From Mesodorylaimus sp. YZB2_4 (lineage: Eukaryota; Nematoda; Enoplea; Dorylaimida; Dorylaimidae), in contig JASANH010000670.1 in assembly GCA_030248295.1 (NCBI GenBank), positions 1 through 64,000 on the forward strand: a DNA stretch of 64,000 nucleotides, read 5' to 3'. The notes beneath the pieces are model-generated. The model was given only the letters and a program-made list of their open reading frames with translations, had not been told where the DNA came from and did no database searches. The position numbers were made by a program, and so were the translations under genes. Of this stretch, positions 1 through 12,209 are shown piece after piece (positions within the stretch are counted from its first letter, which is position 1; each line of letters starts with the position of its first letter).

Positions 1-113
1 CTTGCATTACAACGTTTCAATTCTGCGTAACTTCCAAGAATGTCAGAGAAACTGTAAGCTGTGACAATGACCAATTTTTTAAAGTAGTTTCTGCGTAAGA
101 AAATCGGCTTCAG

Positions 114-977
114 CAGTCCTATGCTTTCGATGATGACGATGGCATGCTGGTGGAGGATATAGTAGATTCCGCGCCACCGCTGTCGGGTAAGTGACTGCTA
201 CTCCACACTCGTAGCTACATGTGTGTTAACGGTTTGTGCGAGTCAGAGTAAGATGAGATAACCTGAGTTCTCCCTCACATAGAGACGCCTGAAGAAGATA
301 CGGATCTGCTTGTCACTTTTCGCCAGCAATCAACGCTGAAAAGATTTTCCAGGCCAGCCACGCCCCCGTTACGCACGGACAGAGGCTCACTGGACTCGCT
401 TGTCCGCCCAGGTGAGTGAAAACGTCCCATGATGATTTAATTACCGTACGTGTATACCATAGTTAGCCCTGTGTAGAAAAAGTGGTAGGTCTGCTGAGCA
501 GTACGTTATCGGATAAATTAGAGCAAAAAGAATTCGGTTTCTTGTGGTGCATGTTTATCCAAGAACCAACTAAAGGGCCTGGTATTTACCATATGATATT
601 CCCATTCTTGCAGGTATTAGCGAACACAGGCTAAGTCAATGCTGAACTGTTTCTTCCATCGCAAGGAACCCGTTTTCGTCGCTACGAGTCTCTTTTGCTG
701 GCTCTGGCAAGTCAGTATTGCATTTTGTAGTGACTGGTCACGCTAACATAAGATTCTCTCTAGATGATGGAATGAGCATCATGGACGTCGATAAGGCCAA
801 CAAACCCTCTACATCTTCTGGTTGTACAAGCCGGGAACCAAAAAAAGAGCCCCATCAACGCGCCAAACGAAGGAAGAGATGATGTGTAAGGTTTTGGATT
901 GGAGGCACGGAAATTAGAAGCTGAAACAAAATATTTTGAGCTGGCAGCTAAGAAGCTTGAATTGGAGATCAAATAAA
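114..977 (+). pseudogene. Harbinger Myb/SANT-like accessory protein, C-terminal exons
   Basis: Consecutive exons can be followed: 114-186 (acidic, DDDDGMLVEDIVD, donor gtaagt), 283-411 (ETPEEDTDLLVTF, donor gtgagt) and one starting at 764 after an AG (DDGMSIMDVD, then a basic REPKKEP..KRRKR stretch). A terminal piece at 899-977 encodes LEARKLEAETKYFELAAKK and a stop. This Lys/Glu/Ala coiled-coil ending is characteristic of the Myb-like second protein of Harbinger elements, which helps transposase bind DNA and enter the nucleus. The last piece is in a different frame from the preceding exon, so either an intron border is missed near 880-899 or the gene is frameshifted. The SANT domain itself would lie before base 1. 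Confidence 0.6.
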
Positions 978-1135
978 TGTCGCACAGACATAGTGTAGCA
1001 GGTGACGAAGATAACGGCTATCAATTCTAACAATGTGCCACGAGGTTTTGTCGGTCTTGGATTTAAGTAAATCAATTCAAAAAACGTTTTTCACTAAAAG
1101 AATCTAGCTGCGATGAGTTCACGAAAACGAGCACC

Positions 1136-2817
1136 TCACCCGTTACCCCGATCAGCCACTGCACCAGCCGTCTCATCGTATTCATCAAACGTTTCATCTT
1201 CGAAATCTGATAAGTTTCTAGAAACCGCGAGATTATGCAACATGGCACAGCACGCGATAGCCATCGACGACATGGCGGGCGATTTGAACCGCATCTCGCT
1301 GTGTAGAATTGAAAATCTTCTTTTCCATCTTCCATACACTTGCTCGATCAATACGCGAGTCTTCTTGTGGGCAGTGTTGAAGTTTCGACTTTGCAAGACG
1401 TTGGATGCGTCTGGAAATGGCGTTAGCAGATTGGGTGTGCATGCGTAGCCAGAATCGCCCAATAGCCAATTCTCGCCTGGCAACGCCTCTATCAATGTTC
1501 GCTAAAAATACAATAAGAATGGACACTGTGCTTGTGATATGAGATCACATACGGTAAGGGGGTCATTCCAAAAAGACTGTCATATAAATTTTCTTTCGGC
1601 CCTATTCCTAAGCACTCCTGAAATGACATTCGTGCTACAGCTATGAAACGATCAGCCATACTTACCACGTTAGATTCATTGGAAACGCATGCATCGTGAG
1701 CATTACCAGGCCAGTTTGCGTAAATATGAATGAAAGCGCCACGATGATCGCATATGCCTTGAACGTTGATGCTGCAAAATCCTTTGCGATTGATGAACAG
1801 TTCCTTGTTTGAAGAGGGCGTCGAAATTCGAACATGAGTACCGTCAACAAGTCCAATGACATTGGGGAAATAAGCCACGTCGTAGAAGTGCTCCTTGATG
1901 CAATCGATATAATTTGCACTGGGAAACTTGACAAACCGATTGACTCGAAGGATTAAAGCTTTCAGGAATGGATGCACGTGTCGACACGCAGTGGCTTGAT
2001 TGATACCAATGGTGTCACCGACAACGAGCTGGAAAGAATTAGTGGCCGAATATCGCAAGCCAATGATAACTTGATATAATGCTGGCAAAGCTCGGCTCCG
2101 ACCTGTTGGATGCTCTAGCTTAACTGTAAACAAGGAAAAAACCATTCCTAAAAATTCGCGTAACCAAAAGGCTCTCTGACCCAACAGGTTTCTTGCACAG
2201 CAGCACTTGGCCTATTCCACATTGCCGCCCAAATGTGACCAGCTGATTGCCAAAGTAGTTGGACCCGTGAAGCAGCAGAAAGACAATTTCGCCGTGACGT
2301 GTTAGCAAATTGAGTGTATTGTATTACTCAATAATGTCTATAACTCATCATCCCACAAACATACTGATCAAGAACAGGCCGATGGGTCTATCGATCAAGA
2401 ACCGGTGGATCGATCCGTTGACCAAAGCTAGACTGATCGATCCGCTAATCAACCCACTGACTATATTTTCCAACCGCCAGTCAGCCCCAGTTCCTTGCCT
2501 TAGGAGGCGATCAAAGGGATGACAAAGTATAGTAGGTCCATGGCAATCTCAGAAAACATGGCATTTCACTGTTTTTTGTGGTTTTTTAGAGCTGCCCCAA
2601 AGGTGAAATACAGTAAAACCAACATTTCATAGTTACCCTTGAGCAAATCAGTCAATTCGATGATAACGTCTTTTCCAAATCGAAAGCGCCTGTAAATTTC
2701 ATTTTCTGATAATCCGCTAAAGGGATCTTGTAAATCTCGAAATACTCGAATCGATATTGGACGCTCGCTGTTATCACTATGATCCTCAAATAATTCCCGA
2801 ATATACCAACGAGACAT
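1136..2817 (-). pseudogene. PIF/Harbinger DDE transposase, copy A
   Basis: Reading 2817 downwards: an N-terminal exon with the ENEIYRRFRFGKDVIIELTDLL helix, a donor near 2640, an acceptor near 2123, then a long exon with LYQVIIGLRYSATNSFQ, a helix-turn-helix-like segment, and the catalytic core. The DDE triad is visible: D in GLVDGTHVRIS, D in WPGNAHDACV, and E in VLIEQVYGRWKRRF, with GDSGYACTPNLLTPF between. The last piece is in another frame and is preceded by an AG acceptor, so a further intron is likely, although the phase I can see does not join cleanly. This is the DDE_Tnp_4 fold of Harbinger enzymes, which cut and paste DNA at short, often TNA, targets. It could be nearly intact or a young pseudogene. 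Confidence 0.85.
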
Positions 2818-3283
2818 CTGAAATAAAACAGGAAACCTGACTCTAAAATGTTGGCGTCATCAAATTCGCTATGGGTAGGCCGGTTTCTGGAGGCGAGTTT
2901 CTGGTACCAAAAATGCAGGCAGGTAAACAATCTTTACGAGATCAGATAACTTGTTTATGTCAACACATTCATTGTTCATCAAATGGAGTGTGCGCCAAGT
3001 GCGGGTGCGAGCGGAGGGAAAACGGCAAACATCTTCTTACCGTCGTCCCGCCTCCTTCACGGAAGTTCCGTTCGGGGCCCCCCTCCCCCCGCGATGCACT
3101 GTACTGCGAATACTACAGCTTCCATAAGTGTGCGTGATTCCGCTGATAATTTCTGTGCAGCAACATTTTAAACTTCGAGCAGGTGCAAATGTTCCAATAT
3201 GTCGACTCCTCGTGGATATCAAAATGGAAATTTGAGTTTGAGTTTTTTAAAGTCGCATCGAAAACAAAATGTAAAACTCTTGA

Positions 3284-3358
3284 ACTTAGCAGGGCTCGAT
3301 CTCGCGCCATTGCATGTGACATTGGATTCGTAAGGCAAGCCATTGGTCCACTTGGCTA
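3284..3358 (-). repeat. tRNA-like relic with A and B boxes (SINE head candidate)
   Basis: On the minus strand TAGCCAAGTGG fits the A-box consensus and GAGATCGAGCCC is a weakened B box about 50 bases later, the spacing of a tRNA gene. The flanking acceptor stem does not pair and the anticodon stem is poor, so this is a pseudo-tRNA or the head of a tRNA-derived SINE rather than a working tRNA. Confidence 0.3.
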
Positions 3359-3644
3359 CAGTACTCATTTCTCTAGTATACCGATATATGATCCTACCAA
3401 GACTGAAACATACAAGCAAGCAAGCACGGTGCTATGAGCCTGGTTACGCCCTTATTGTGAGTGTTCCAAGTGTGCAGTACGTCACTTCGTTGCCATATTT
3501 GTTTGGACCATGCTCTCAAAACGTAGTGGGGCTTCTCTAGTGGTTCAAGGAGCGCATTGTTATTGATCAAAATATGTAACGCTCTCAACAGACTCCTCTC
3601 GTCAAGAAAGCCGCTTATTAGACACCAATTTCTCTTTGAGAAAA

Positions 3645-3669
3645 CCCCCCCGCAGCGGGGGGGGGGGGG
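3645..3669. repeat. C7 / G13 hairpin tract
   Basis: Seven C, the spacer GCAGC and thirteen G form a perfect 7-bp hairpin with an extra run of G. The G run is long enough for G-quadruplex formation. It is also a place where sequencing length errors are likely. Confidence 0.8.
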
Positions 3670-5746
3670 CAAAATGTGGCACGCGAGCAGGGATGGATAG
3701 CAAGAAGGTGCCAGGATGAAACTAGCGTTTGATAGAAACTAGATTGAGCTCTAGTTCTCTATCTGAATGTGGTTTCTGCGTAAAAACCCAGCCTGCCCAT
3801 CTCTATGAACGGGAAGGTATGATCCGGCAGAAGGGACGTTGACCAACATTGTCGAAACTTGTCTGGTTGGCATCACTGAAAATCTGTCGGTTGGACCCCG
3901 CAGCAGGGCAAGAGTTCTGCGGGCAAGTCAAGGTAAGCAGGCATGCCCGTCTTATAGAGACGGACTGGTTTCCAAGGGTCCCGCTCGCTGGCTGGCACTA
4001 ATGGTCTCCTTTCACACCCGCAAGTGAGGGCTCTTATCGTTGGGCGAGTTGGATGTTGGATTTGACATTGGATATTGCAGATGTGGATAAACTGCTGGAC
4101 GTTTTGAATTCGTCGGTTGGATCTAGATAAATAATTAGGAGAGCAAACTACAGGTGACAAGTATGTGCAGCTCTGCAATACTCGAAATATGCTGTATGTA
4201 TGTGTAACTGCATACTGTGATCTGGGAGGCAACCCTATGCCTAGGCTCGCCATACTGTTTGGGCTTACACTCAAATTTGACCAAATGTGGCTGGAACTGA
4301 CGAGGGGCGACACAATTCCCTCTTTTGTTTTTCCTTCCATCGCACATCACGTGTGACTGGCAGCGGGCTCACGTGCGGCAGAAAGCGAGATCACGTGACT
4401 ATGCCCCCGTCAGCCCCTGCTGCTAGAAAAACGTTCTGGGCTCTTTTCATAGTTTTGGTTAGGCTTAGGCTTAGAGTGCAGATGCACTTAGGCTACGCGT
4501 ACAGGTGCACTTCGCCCGATTGCCGCATTCCGTAACATTATTTATCCTTGTTGCAGATCAAAATATCCGCGCGTGTTTGACTGATTTGATCAACTGGTGC
4601 TGGATATGTGATCCTTATTTATCGATGGCTCGGCTGTTATTCACCAATAATGGAGTGAAAGCGAAGCGAAGCGCACTGACAATGAGATATCGACGCAACG
4701 AGGCTTTATCGGCTTCAAGTCTAGGTCTGGCTTGCGCTTCAGTAAGAGGCTGGCGGAAGATCACTTATTCACTGATGCCTTGGAGCCGAACAAATGGCTT
4801 CAAACGGCAATCGCCGAATCACTGGCAATCACTGACAATTCAGTCAGTCACTAAATCATTGGCAGTTTAGTGGCAATCACTGAATTCGCTCAAAGAATTT
4901 GTTAGATATATGACGTTTTGAAATATGCCTTTTTTTGATTTATCAATTTTTGTGAATACTGACTGTATGTTGTCATTCATCCATTTTTGTATCTATAATG
5001 AGCCGCTTGAGTGCGCATACGTCCCTTTATATGTGGTGAATTATGACTGACCATATATGCCCGCTGGTATGCGGGGTTTGTGAAGGCGGGACATGGCTTG
5101 CTAGTTTTATTTGTTGGGTCTGTTATATGTCTTGATCGAATTATGTTCAGTGACTGCCACGCTAAGCCAGTAATGCTCAAACCTGCCGACTGCTCTAACA
5201 TCTGCTGTATTCACCACGTCTGCGCAGAATAATAGTCTGGCTCTACTGTCAAACCGTTCCAGCAACAGTGATAGCTGATGGTACAATGCACCACTATGTG
5301 AGCCACTCTAGCCTCCGTTCTGAATCTTTCTTGGATATGCTTGATTTTGGGCGCTCTCGCAGCACAGCGTACACATAACATAACGTAACGTAACGCATAG
5401 AGATATACTGGTGGTCGAAGCCACAAAAAACTGGTTATTGAGTTCTCTCCTTGCCCCCGAGACCTGTCTGCTGTTACCGCACTGCATTATTGCCGGGATG
5501 TTTGAAATGCGCAAATTTGCCCTACTCACGTCCTTTAAGACCAAAAAAATGATTACTTTTATTACCTCGTAAATTAAAGTAAACTACCGCAACCGATGTT
5601 AACCGACAAGATTTTTAATCATAAGCACGACCACCTCGAAAGAGCATGAAAAATCCTCTTTAATAGGGATGCTTCTAGTGCTAGAGTGAGGACGAAAGAG
5701 CGCTCCCCACCGCCCTTTCGCGAAAGTAATCCTCAAAGTGCACTTC
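3670..5746. other. Gene-poor stretch, nothing recognised
   Basis: I find only short, unconvincing reading frames here. The segment holds a doubled TTAGGC motif near 4458, a run of diverged 'caatcactga' words at 4805-4885 and no recognisable domain on either strand. Confidence 0.5.
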
Positions 5747-5850
5747 AGACGAAAGTGAGCATTGTGCATAAGGCACAAAGACGAAAGTAAGGTCGAAAGG
5801 GTACACTTTCCGCGAAAGTGAACTTTCGGTCGGAAGTGAGCATTGTGCAT
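5747..5850. repeat. Diverged direct repeat with gaaagtgagcattgtgcat
   Basis: The 19-base word gaaagtgagcattgtgcat occurs near 5752 and, with one change, near 5832. The DNA between repeats the word cgaaagt(g/a)a several more times. It lies directly before a 28-bp tandem array. Confidence 0.6.
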
Positions 5851-5857
5851 TTGGCCT

Positions 5858-6094
5858 AGTCACTAGCTGAGCCTTATCAGTGATTAGTCATTAGCTGGCC
5901 CTTATCAGTGATTAGTCATTAGCTGGTCCTTATCAGTGATTAGTCATTAGCTGGTCCATATCGGCGACTAGTCATTAGCTGGACCTTATCAGTAGCTAGT
6001 CATCAGCTGGACCTTATCAGTAGCTAGTCATTGGCTGAATCTTATCTTAGCTAAGCAATATTTTATTAGTCGTAAGCCGAATCTTGTCAGCGAT
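5858..6094. repeat. 28-bp tandem repeat array
   Basis: About eight head-to-tail copies of a 28-bp unit (agtcattagctgg..cttatcagtgatt) run through this segment. The first four are nearly identical and the later ones drift, ending in agtcgtaagccgaatcttgtcagcgat. No coding potential is visible. Confidence 0.9.
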
Positions 6095-6099
6095 AGCCG

Positions 6100-7385
6100 A
6101 CCGCGACAGCTTGCCCACCGCAATTAAAGACATTCTTAAACACGTTCCGTCAACGTTACGAAAAATGAGACATAGTGGCGTGTCTATGTTTTAGTAGACA
6201 TGTCGGAACATGTCTAAAAGTGTCGACACTAGTCACTCTTGCCTGGCGACCTTGGACACATCTACATCTGTCTTGACAGCCTAAAGCCAGATAATAAGAA
6301 AATAAATAACTCACAAAATTTCGAGTCAAAAACAGTTGACGTCACGCCTTGAAAGTAGTAAAGATAGTGTTGATTACTGAAATGCATTGTTTCATTGCAT
6401 TCGCTTATCGTTAGACAGTTGCCAGCTTGTTTTGAGTAATTTTCAATATGCTCAAGATCAAATAGAATGTTTCGATTTGGTTTTATAAATATAAAATATT
6501 GTCAAGATTGCATTATATATATGAAAAAATACAGCTCGAGTCCGATGTGGCCAATGTTTATCACAGGTGCTTGGATCTTCGCAGTTCGTGGCTGCATATT
6601 TTGTGAAGAAATTGCATACAGCATAGCGCCTTCCAGGTTTATGAGGGCGCCCGCAACAGGATTAATTTTTCTACAATCGTTGGGCATACATGGGCGGTTA
6701 GGTCTATCACAGTCGTCCGTCCACACGGGTTTTCGTTCATGGGTGTCCGTATATTCTGAAAGCCCATTGGCCATCCTGACCTTCCGGATCCATCACACGG
6801 CGGCAGTATCGAGAATAACACGTAACCGAGACCACTTGCCCATTTCGATCCTTTTGTTCAGTAATTGAAGGAGAGCCACACTTGCATACACGCATAAACT
6901 CGACGCGAGACATTATCAACAATGCCCATGTTCCAAAAATCTAGGCTCTCCTAAAACAGACCCTAGATGTTTCAAGGATTTTTTAGGGCTATCCCTAAGG
7001 AATCCGATGAAACTCCGAATTTTCTCAGGGTCTAATTCCTACGATATTTAGATTCTAGAAAAGAACACACGTTTTTAACGCTCAAGTCTTAAAAACGTCT
7101 TTTTTTCCTTGGGGCCTTTAATGCCCTGACTTTATCCAGGGCGCACAAATTCTTTGATTTTTCTTGGGCTTAGATCTATAATACGCATAGTCGTGATTGT
7201 GGTGATAAAAGACACATATTACCAGTTACTAGACTCTTGTTAGGTGATATCGTCAAAGCCCAGCACGCAAGGAGGCACTAGAACAATAATTTGACTGAGA
7301 AGACATTTACTGTTGTTTTTTTCGAACTGTTCTTAAGTGTAGTAGCAAACGGTGGACAGCCCAGTGGTCTGATTCATATCAAAAA
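6100..7385. other. Intergenic stretch with a weak Cys-rich minus-strand reading frame
   Basis: Most of this stretch is AT-rich and featureless. On the minus strand 6922-6502 two overlapping frames encode Cys-rich peptides (CKCGSPSITEQ..CYSRYCRR and WTDDCDRPNRPCMPNDC). They could be exons of a small extracellular protein, but I recognise no family and see no convincing splice sites. The remainder, 6925-7385, shows nothing. Confidence 0.3.
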
Positions 7386-8099
7386 TCAGTGATTCTCAAA
7401 CGGCAGCACGCTAGTCGCATACAAATCACCATTCAAAGTCACCAAAACAAAATTATAAAGAACATCTTCGATCTCACAAATAAAAAATAGCTTGTGGAAC
7501 GCACACGTTGGAAACAATTGCCATAAAAACCGTGGTCGTACAAAACACGCAATCTTATTGACTGGCAAGGACAAGTAATTGATTATGGGCCCACAGCACT
7601 CGTACTTGCTAAAAGCTACCAGAACACGATCCTGATGAGCAAAAAAGCACAAGATTCCCCCATAAATTGGTAAAGAGCACTCTTTGTCTCGAAAAACAGC
7701 CAAACAGCTAGCAGCTGGCACCCGTGGTCGCTTATTGTATCCTTTCGAGTCAAACATTGCCCCATTGATTTTTGCTTTCTTAGCAAAAACAACATCCGAT
7801 AAGTTTTCACCAAAATAAGATTTTAAGAGTTCTTGAACATCAGAATCAGGAGAATAAGATTTGTCCAACAGTTTACCTGTTTTCTCAGACAAATAAGAAA
7901 CCATTTTCTGAGGGAATAATTTTCTGAGCAACAATATAAGATCTGAATCATTAGACTTTTGATCCCTGATCCACGATTCAGCAACTTTTGACAAGATCAC
8001 CCTACGAGCGAGCTGTGACACAACCCCTTTCCCGGAGCTTATCATGCGCGTACACATGCCATTGAAACCCTTAAACGGGAACTCACGAACAGACCACAA
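7386..8099 (-). pseudogene. CACTA-like (EnSpm) transposase, C-terminal fragment
   Basis: An uninterrupted 237-residue frame. Its second half has the pattern seen at the end of animal CACTA-type (Transposase_21-like) proteins: a NGAMFDSKGYNKRPR segment, then a YGGILCFF strand, and a hydrophobic beta-rich tail ending in LNGDLYATSVL. The N-terminal DDE part is not joined to it. Because a CACTA-like N-terminal fragment lies on the same strand at 14877-15938, the two may be the ends of one element later opened by the Ty3 and mariner insertions; that is inference. The family call rests on my memory of the pattern, not on a search. Confidence 0.4.
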
Positions 8100-9689
8100 A
8101 CATCCGAATCTTTGCGCTTGCTCTGGAAGATGCTCTACGATATGGCATTCTAGGTCTGACTCGAATCCCCCGAAAAATGTGGAAGCAGAATTTGCCAGGC
8201 ATCCAACAGCTTTCGAGCGCGATCAATCTCCTCCTCTGAATACGATGCTTGATTCGTGTGATGACGATTGAGTTGAATTCAAGCGCTTCGTTATAGCGAA
8301 GTTTTCTCACTTTACATACACATGCTCATTCTCTGCTTTACGATAGAGTAGTTTTCTCCTCATCTTTAACATAAAGCGATTCTTTTACACTCATAATTTG
8401 ATTGCATATTTCCAACGACCACAACCGGAGAGTATCACAACGGATTAGTCGTTCAAATTTTCTCAGTTCGATCAAGGGAGAGATCAATTTAACGTTCGAA
8501 AGTATACAATCCCCGACCATCGACCTATTGCTCATCCAGAGCTTTATCCTCGTTGTCATTTCGCCCTATCAGGAAATACCAGCAAAGAGTTACGAAACAC
8601 AATTACTTATTGGCCGAGTACATGTTTTCTAACAAAATCATCCAATTAAACATTACTCACCTTCAGTTGGAATGCCCTCAATTTTTTATCTTCATCAAAG
8701 GATTTTCACATTTAGTAACGACGGGGCGGAATGGAGAAATAAATGAGCAAAATTAACAAGGTCTTAATCCAGGCCGCATTCAGAGTTCAAACGAAGGATT
8801 ACAAAAGACGAAACATTCAACCCGATGAAAACGCGCAGCAAAGTCAAAACAGCAAAGCAACTCACCGTTCGTCTCCACCCCCACAACCCACTTACATCGT
8901 TCGCTCGATATTCTTCGTTTCAGACAATAATGAGAGTGAGAAGAGTATTACACGCAAAGAATTTCATTATTGTACACCCATTCGCACATAGCAATACTCA
9001 CCTACTTCCGACTGGCCAAAGGTTACATTGAAATTTGAATCATTCCTTTTCTCTAGCCGACCTTCAGCTTCCGTACAACAAAGAATACCACGGATCCCAC
9101 TTTTCGGAGGCTCCAAGCGTTCAATTACCACAGAGCGATTTACAACCACAACATTGGCGACGTACAGCACGGCCATAACAAATCAAATCGACTGAGGACA
9201 GCTGATAAGGATTATCAGTTTCAGCGACAAACAGGAGCAAAGGAGCAACATTCGCCCGCCCTTCGTTTTCACCACCCTTCTTTCGCAATCCCCACACAGC
9301 GCGATCGATCGCTGGCGCGGATCACGACCGGGTCCCACAGTTAAAGTCTTCGTTCTTCAAACCAAAGCCAAGCACTTTTGCGATTTCAAAGTTTCAATCA
9401 ATCCGTACATGATTGTCCTCATCCTCCACGGTTCGAGAGGGTCTCCAATTTCAAGGTTCCAGAATTTTCCGTACGACCTAAAGCGCATTCCTACAGTGGA
9501 TGATACAATCACAGAGTATTTGGTAATTGCAACCATCGCGGATATACCGTAACGCATCATTCGGTTAGTTCACCACAATTTTTCAGCACTTCATACAAAC
9601 TTTAGGGCATCCGAGTTTCTTCTATGACCATCGAACTGGCCGGACCAAGAGGCACCTTCACCGCTTCGTCTTATTTTTAGCAAATTCCC
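8100..9689. other. Stretch upstream of Ty3 pol; possible 5' LTR remnant
   Basis: Around 8347-8375 the words gtagttttctc and tctttaacataa occur in the same order as in the presumed 3' LTR at 12123-12157, so a decayed 5' LTR may lie here. Short frames between 8740 and 9030 (Gln/Lys/Ser-rich) might be gag debris, but I recognise no domain. Confidence 0.3.
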
Positions 9690-12206
9690 AAGTCGGTTTG
9701 CGACACAGCTTCGAACTACGCCTAATGCAAAAGGATCAGGTATCTGGGTTTCCGCAGACAAGACGCATTATCTGAAGGATTGACTTTACGCAACCTCCAA
9801 CACCACCACGCGCAGAGTTACGCTCTTTTCTTGGATCGATGAACTTTTATCACGGTTTATTCCGAATTTCAAAGCACTCGTCCCTCTTCATCGCCTTCGA
9901 AGAGGGAGTCGATGGAGGGCGAAAGAGATGACGCAATCTTTACGAATTGAAGAAAGCAATTTCATCAAGGCACCTTAGTTCATTTCGATTCTTCGTTCCA
10001 GTCATTCTCGCAACAGACGCATCCGAGCGAGGGGTCGGGGCCATCTTGATGCACAAATATCCAGATGGTACAGAGAGGCCAATTGCAGCGGTATCTCGTT
10101 CATTGAAACCAGCTGAGCAACGGTATTCCCCACTCGATCGCGAAGCATTGGGAATCATGTTTGGAGTCAGCCAGTTCCACCAGTATCTCTACGGGAGGAA
10201 GTTCGCTTTAAGGACGGATCATAAACCGCTCGAACGAATTTTTGGCGAGCACAAAGAAATTCCAAAATTGGCAGCATCCCGCTTGACACGCTGGGCCATC
10301 ACACTCAGCGCATACGATTACAAAATCGAATATGGTCCAGGCAAGGAGAATTCTGCTGCTGACGCACTCTCTCGATTACCATTGCCATCTACGGAGGCAA
10401 CGGAAATGGAAGATGGCGATGCGAGAGCAATTTGTCAACTACGTGACCTGCAACTTGAGGCATTACCCGTTACTCGCACGATGCTGCGCAAACGCACACT
10501 CCGCGATCCTGTTTTGGGAAGAGTGATCGCATTTCTGGAACGCGGATGGCCAGAAAAGAAGACTTTGCAAAGCGAAGTCATGCCATACTTCGATAGACGC
10601 ATGGAAATATCTTTCGAGGACAGCGTTTTGCTTTGGCAGAATCGCATTATTGTACCTTCGTCACTACGCAAGTCATTTCTTACGCAACTGCACGAAGGGC
10701 ATCCAGGGGTTGTAGCCATGCGCAGTTTGGCCAAGCATGCTGTCTGGTGGCCAAGAATAGATCAGGAAATCGAGCACATGGTGAAGACATGCACACCCTG
10801 CCAGGAAAATCGAACGAAAGAACCAGAGACACCAATTAACCCATGGAACATTCCAGATGGACCTTGGGAACGCGTGCATATTGATTTCACAGGGCCATAT
10901 GAAGGCTATCATTGGTTTTTCGTTATCGACGCCTACTCGCGATGGGTCGAGATCTTTAGCGATTTTTCGATGGGTCTTTAGCCAATGCGACGACGGACAG
11001 AGTCATCAAAGTTTTTCGGCAACTTTTCGCCCGATACGGATTCTGCAAACAGATCGTGAGTGATAACGGCAGTCAATTTACGTCTGAAGAATTTCGACAG
11101 TTTTGCAAATCCAACGCGATTATCCATATCCGCAGTACACCTTATCACAGTCGCACCAACGGCATGGTCGAAAGGGTGATTCAAACGTTCAAACGTCACT
11201 TTCGTATGATGGCGGACAGGTTTCCAGACAAAGAACATCGCCTTCAAGCCTTTCTTTGGTCTTATCGCATCCAAGCACATTCGTCAACGGGCCGCACCCC
11301 AGCCGAATTGTTTCTTAATCGCAAGCCTGCCACATATTTTGATCGTTTGAAGCCCGATCCCCGAGGCAACATGGACACATCCATCACGAAGCAAAAATTC
11401 TATCACGATCGTCATACACGCGCCAGATCGTTCTACATGGGAGATTTAGTCTGGGTTTCAACCGACGGCAGTGGTTGGAAGCCGGGTCTCGTGAAGAAGC
11501 AGAACGGACCATTGTCGTACACAGTCGAAATTGAGGGCGTTGATCATCGTCGACACGCGGATCACTTGCGCTTACGTCATCGGCCAGGTGATGACAGTGG
11601 CCAGGAGGACGACGACGAGGCTACTAATCAGGAACCAGTGGCTTCACCGCAGTTCTTGCACGAACATTCCCCTCAAGCAACGTCGACAGACACTACAGAC
11701 GGGCAGGACACGCTTCCAATACAACCGGGACAGGAAGCAACCCTGCAACCGCAGGTTCCCCAGGCAACAGCGTCAGAAGGAATGACAAAGCCACCCACCA
11801 GCAAGGTCCAAACCGATCAGCCCGACGCGACCGCCCGTCAGCACGAGTTTCAGAAGGGTCAAAGTCGGTACCCAAAACGTGAAAACCGAAAGCCACCGGA
11901 CCGATACAGGCCAACATAAGCGAAGCTTTTTTTTCGATGGGGAGATATGTGATGTAAACGCATTGGTAGTTTGCATACTTGCCAAGTCATAGTCTCACGC
12001 CACGCTTACGCACCGCTTATGATTAGGCTACCGCAAAGGTTACTTCTACGAGAATGTTACCAGCTTCTAGCACTAGCGCAGCGCACCTACGGCTCACTTG
12101 CTCTGCTTGTTACGGACTAGTAAAGTAGTTTTCTCTGCTCGGGTCTTTAACATAACAATTCGTGAACTCGTACTGCTTCAACAAAAACTGTAATCCAGTG
12201 CCACAG
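9690..12206 (+). mobile_element. Ty3 (gypsy) LTR retrotransposon fossil, pol and 3' LTR
   Basis: Domain order is that of Ty3 pol: the end of the RT connection (LRSFLGSMNFYHGFIPNF), RNase H (ATDASERGVGAIL, the YSPLDREALG block, LRTDHKPLERIF, ENSAADALSRLP), the integrase zinc-binding domain (HEGHPGVVAMRSL..CTPCQ), the integrase core (SDNGSQFTS, TPYHSRTNGMVERVI) and a C-terminal tail ending at 11919. A purine tract (gatggggaga) near 11937 is followed by a likely 3' LTR, about 11948-12206. The front half (gag, protease, most of RT) is missing or decayed, and the remainder has about two breaks. It is a fossil, though the surviving domains read clearly, so it is not ancient. Confidence 0.9.
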
Positions 12207-12209
12207 ATC

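Larger units (their letters stand above)
1..2930. mobile_element. PIF/Harbinger DNA transposon, copy A (left end outside window)
   Basis: Two genes typical of Harbinger elements face each other: a Myb/SANT-like accessory protein on the plus strand (C-terminal exons, 114-977) and the DDE transposase on the minus strand (2817-1136). Their stop ends are about 160 bases apart, so the element is read tail to tail. The left terminus lies before base 1 and I could not find the terminal repeats or target duplication on the right, so the right boundary is only the upstream limit of the transposase N-terminal exon. Copy B at 57-59 kb has the same architecture. Confidence 0.75.

Noticed and set aside
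4457-4474. Doubled TTAGGC, the nematode telomere word
   Set aside because: Only about two units in ordinary sequence; too short to indicate a telomere or a nematode.
5858-6094. CRISPR array
   Set aside because: Units are contiguous without unique spacers and the genome is eukaryotic.
9940-11985. Minus-strand and alternative-frame proteins over the Ty3 pol region
   Set aside because: Shadows of RNase H and integrase coding sequence.
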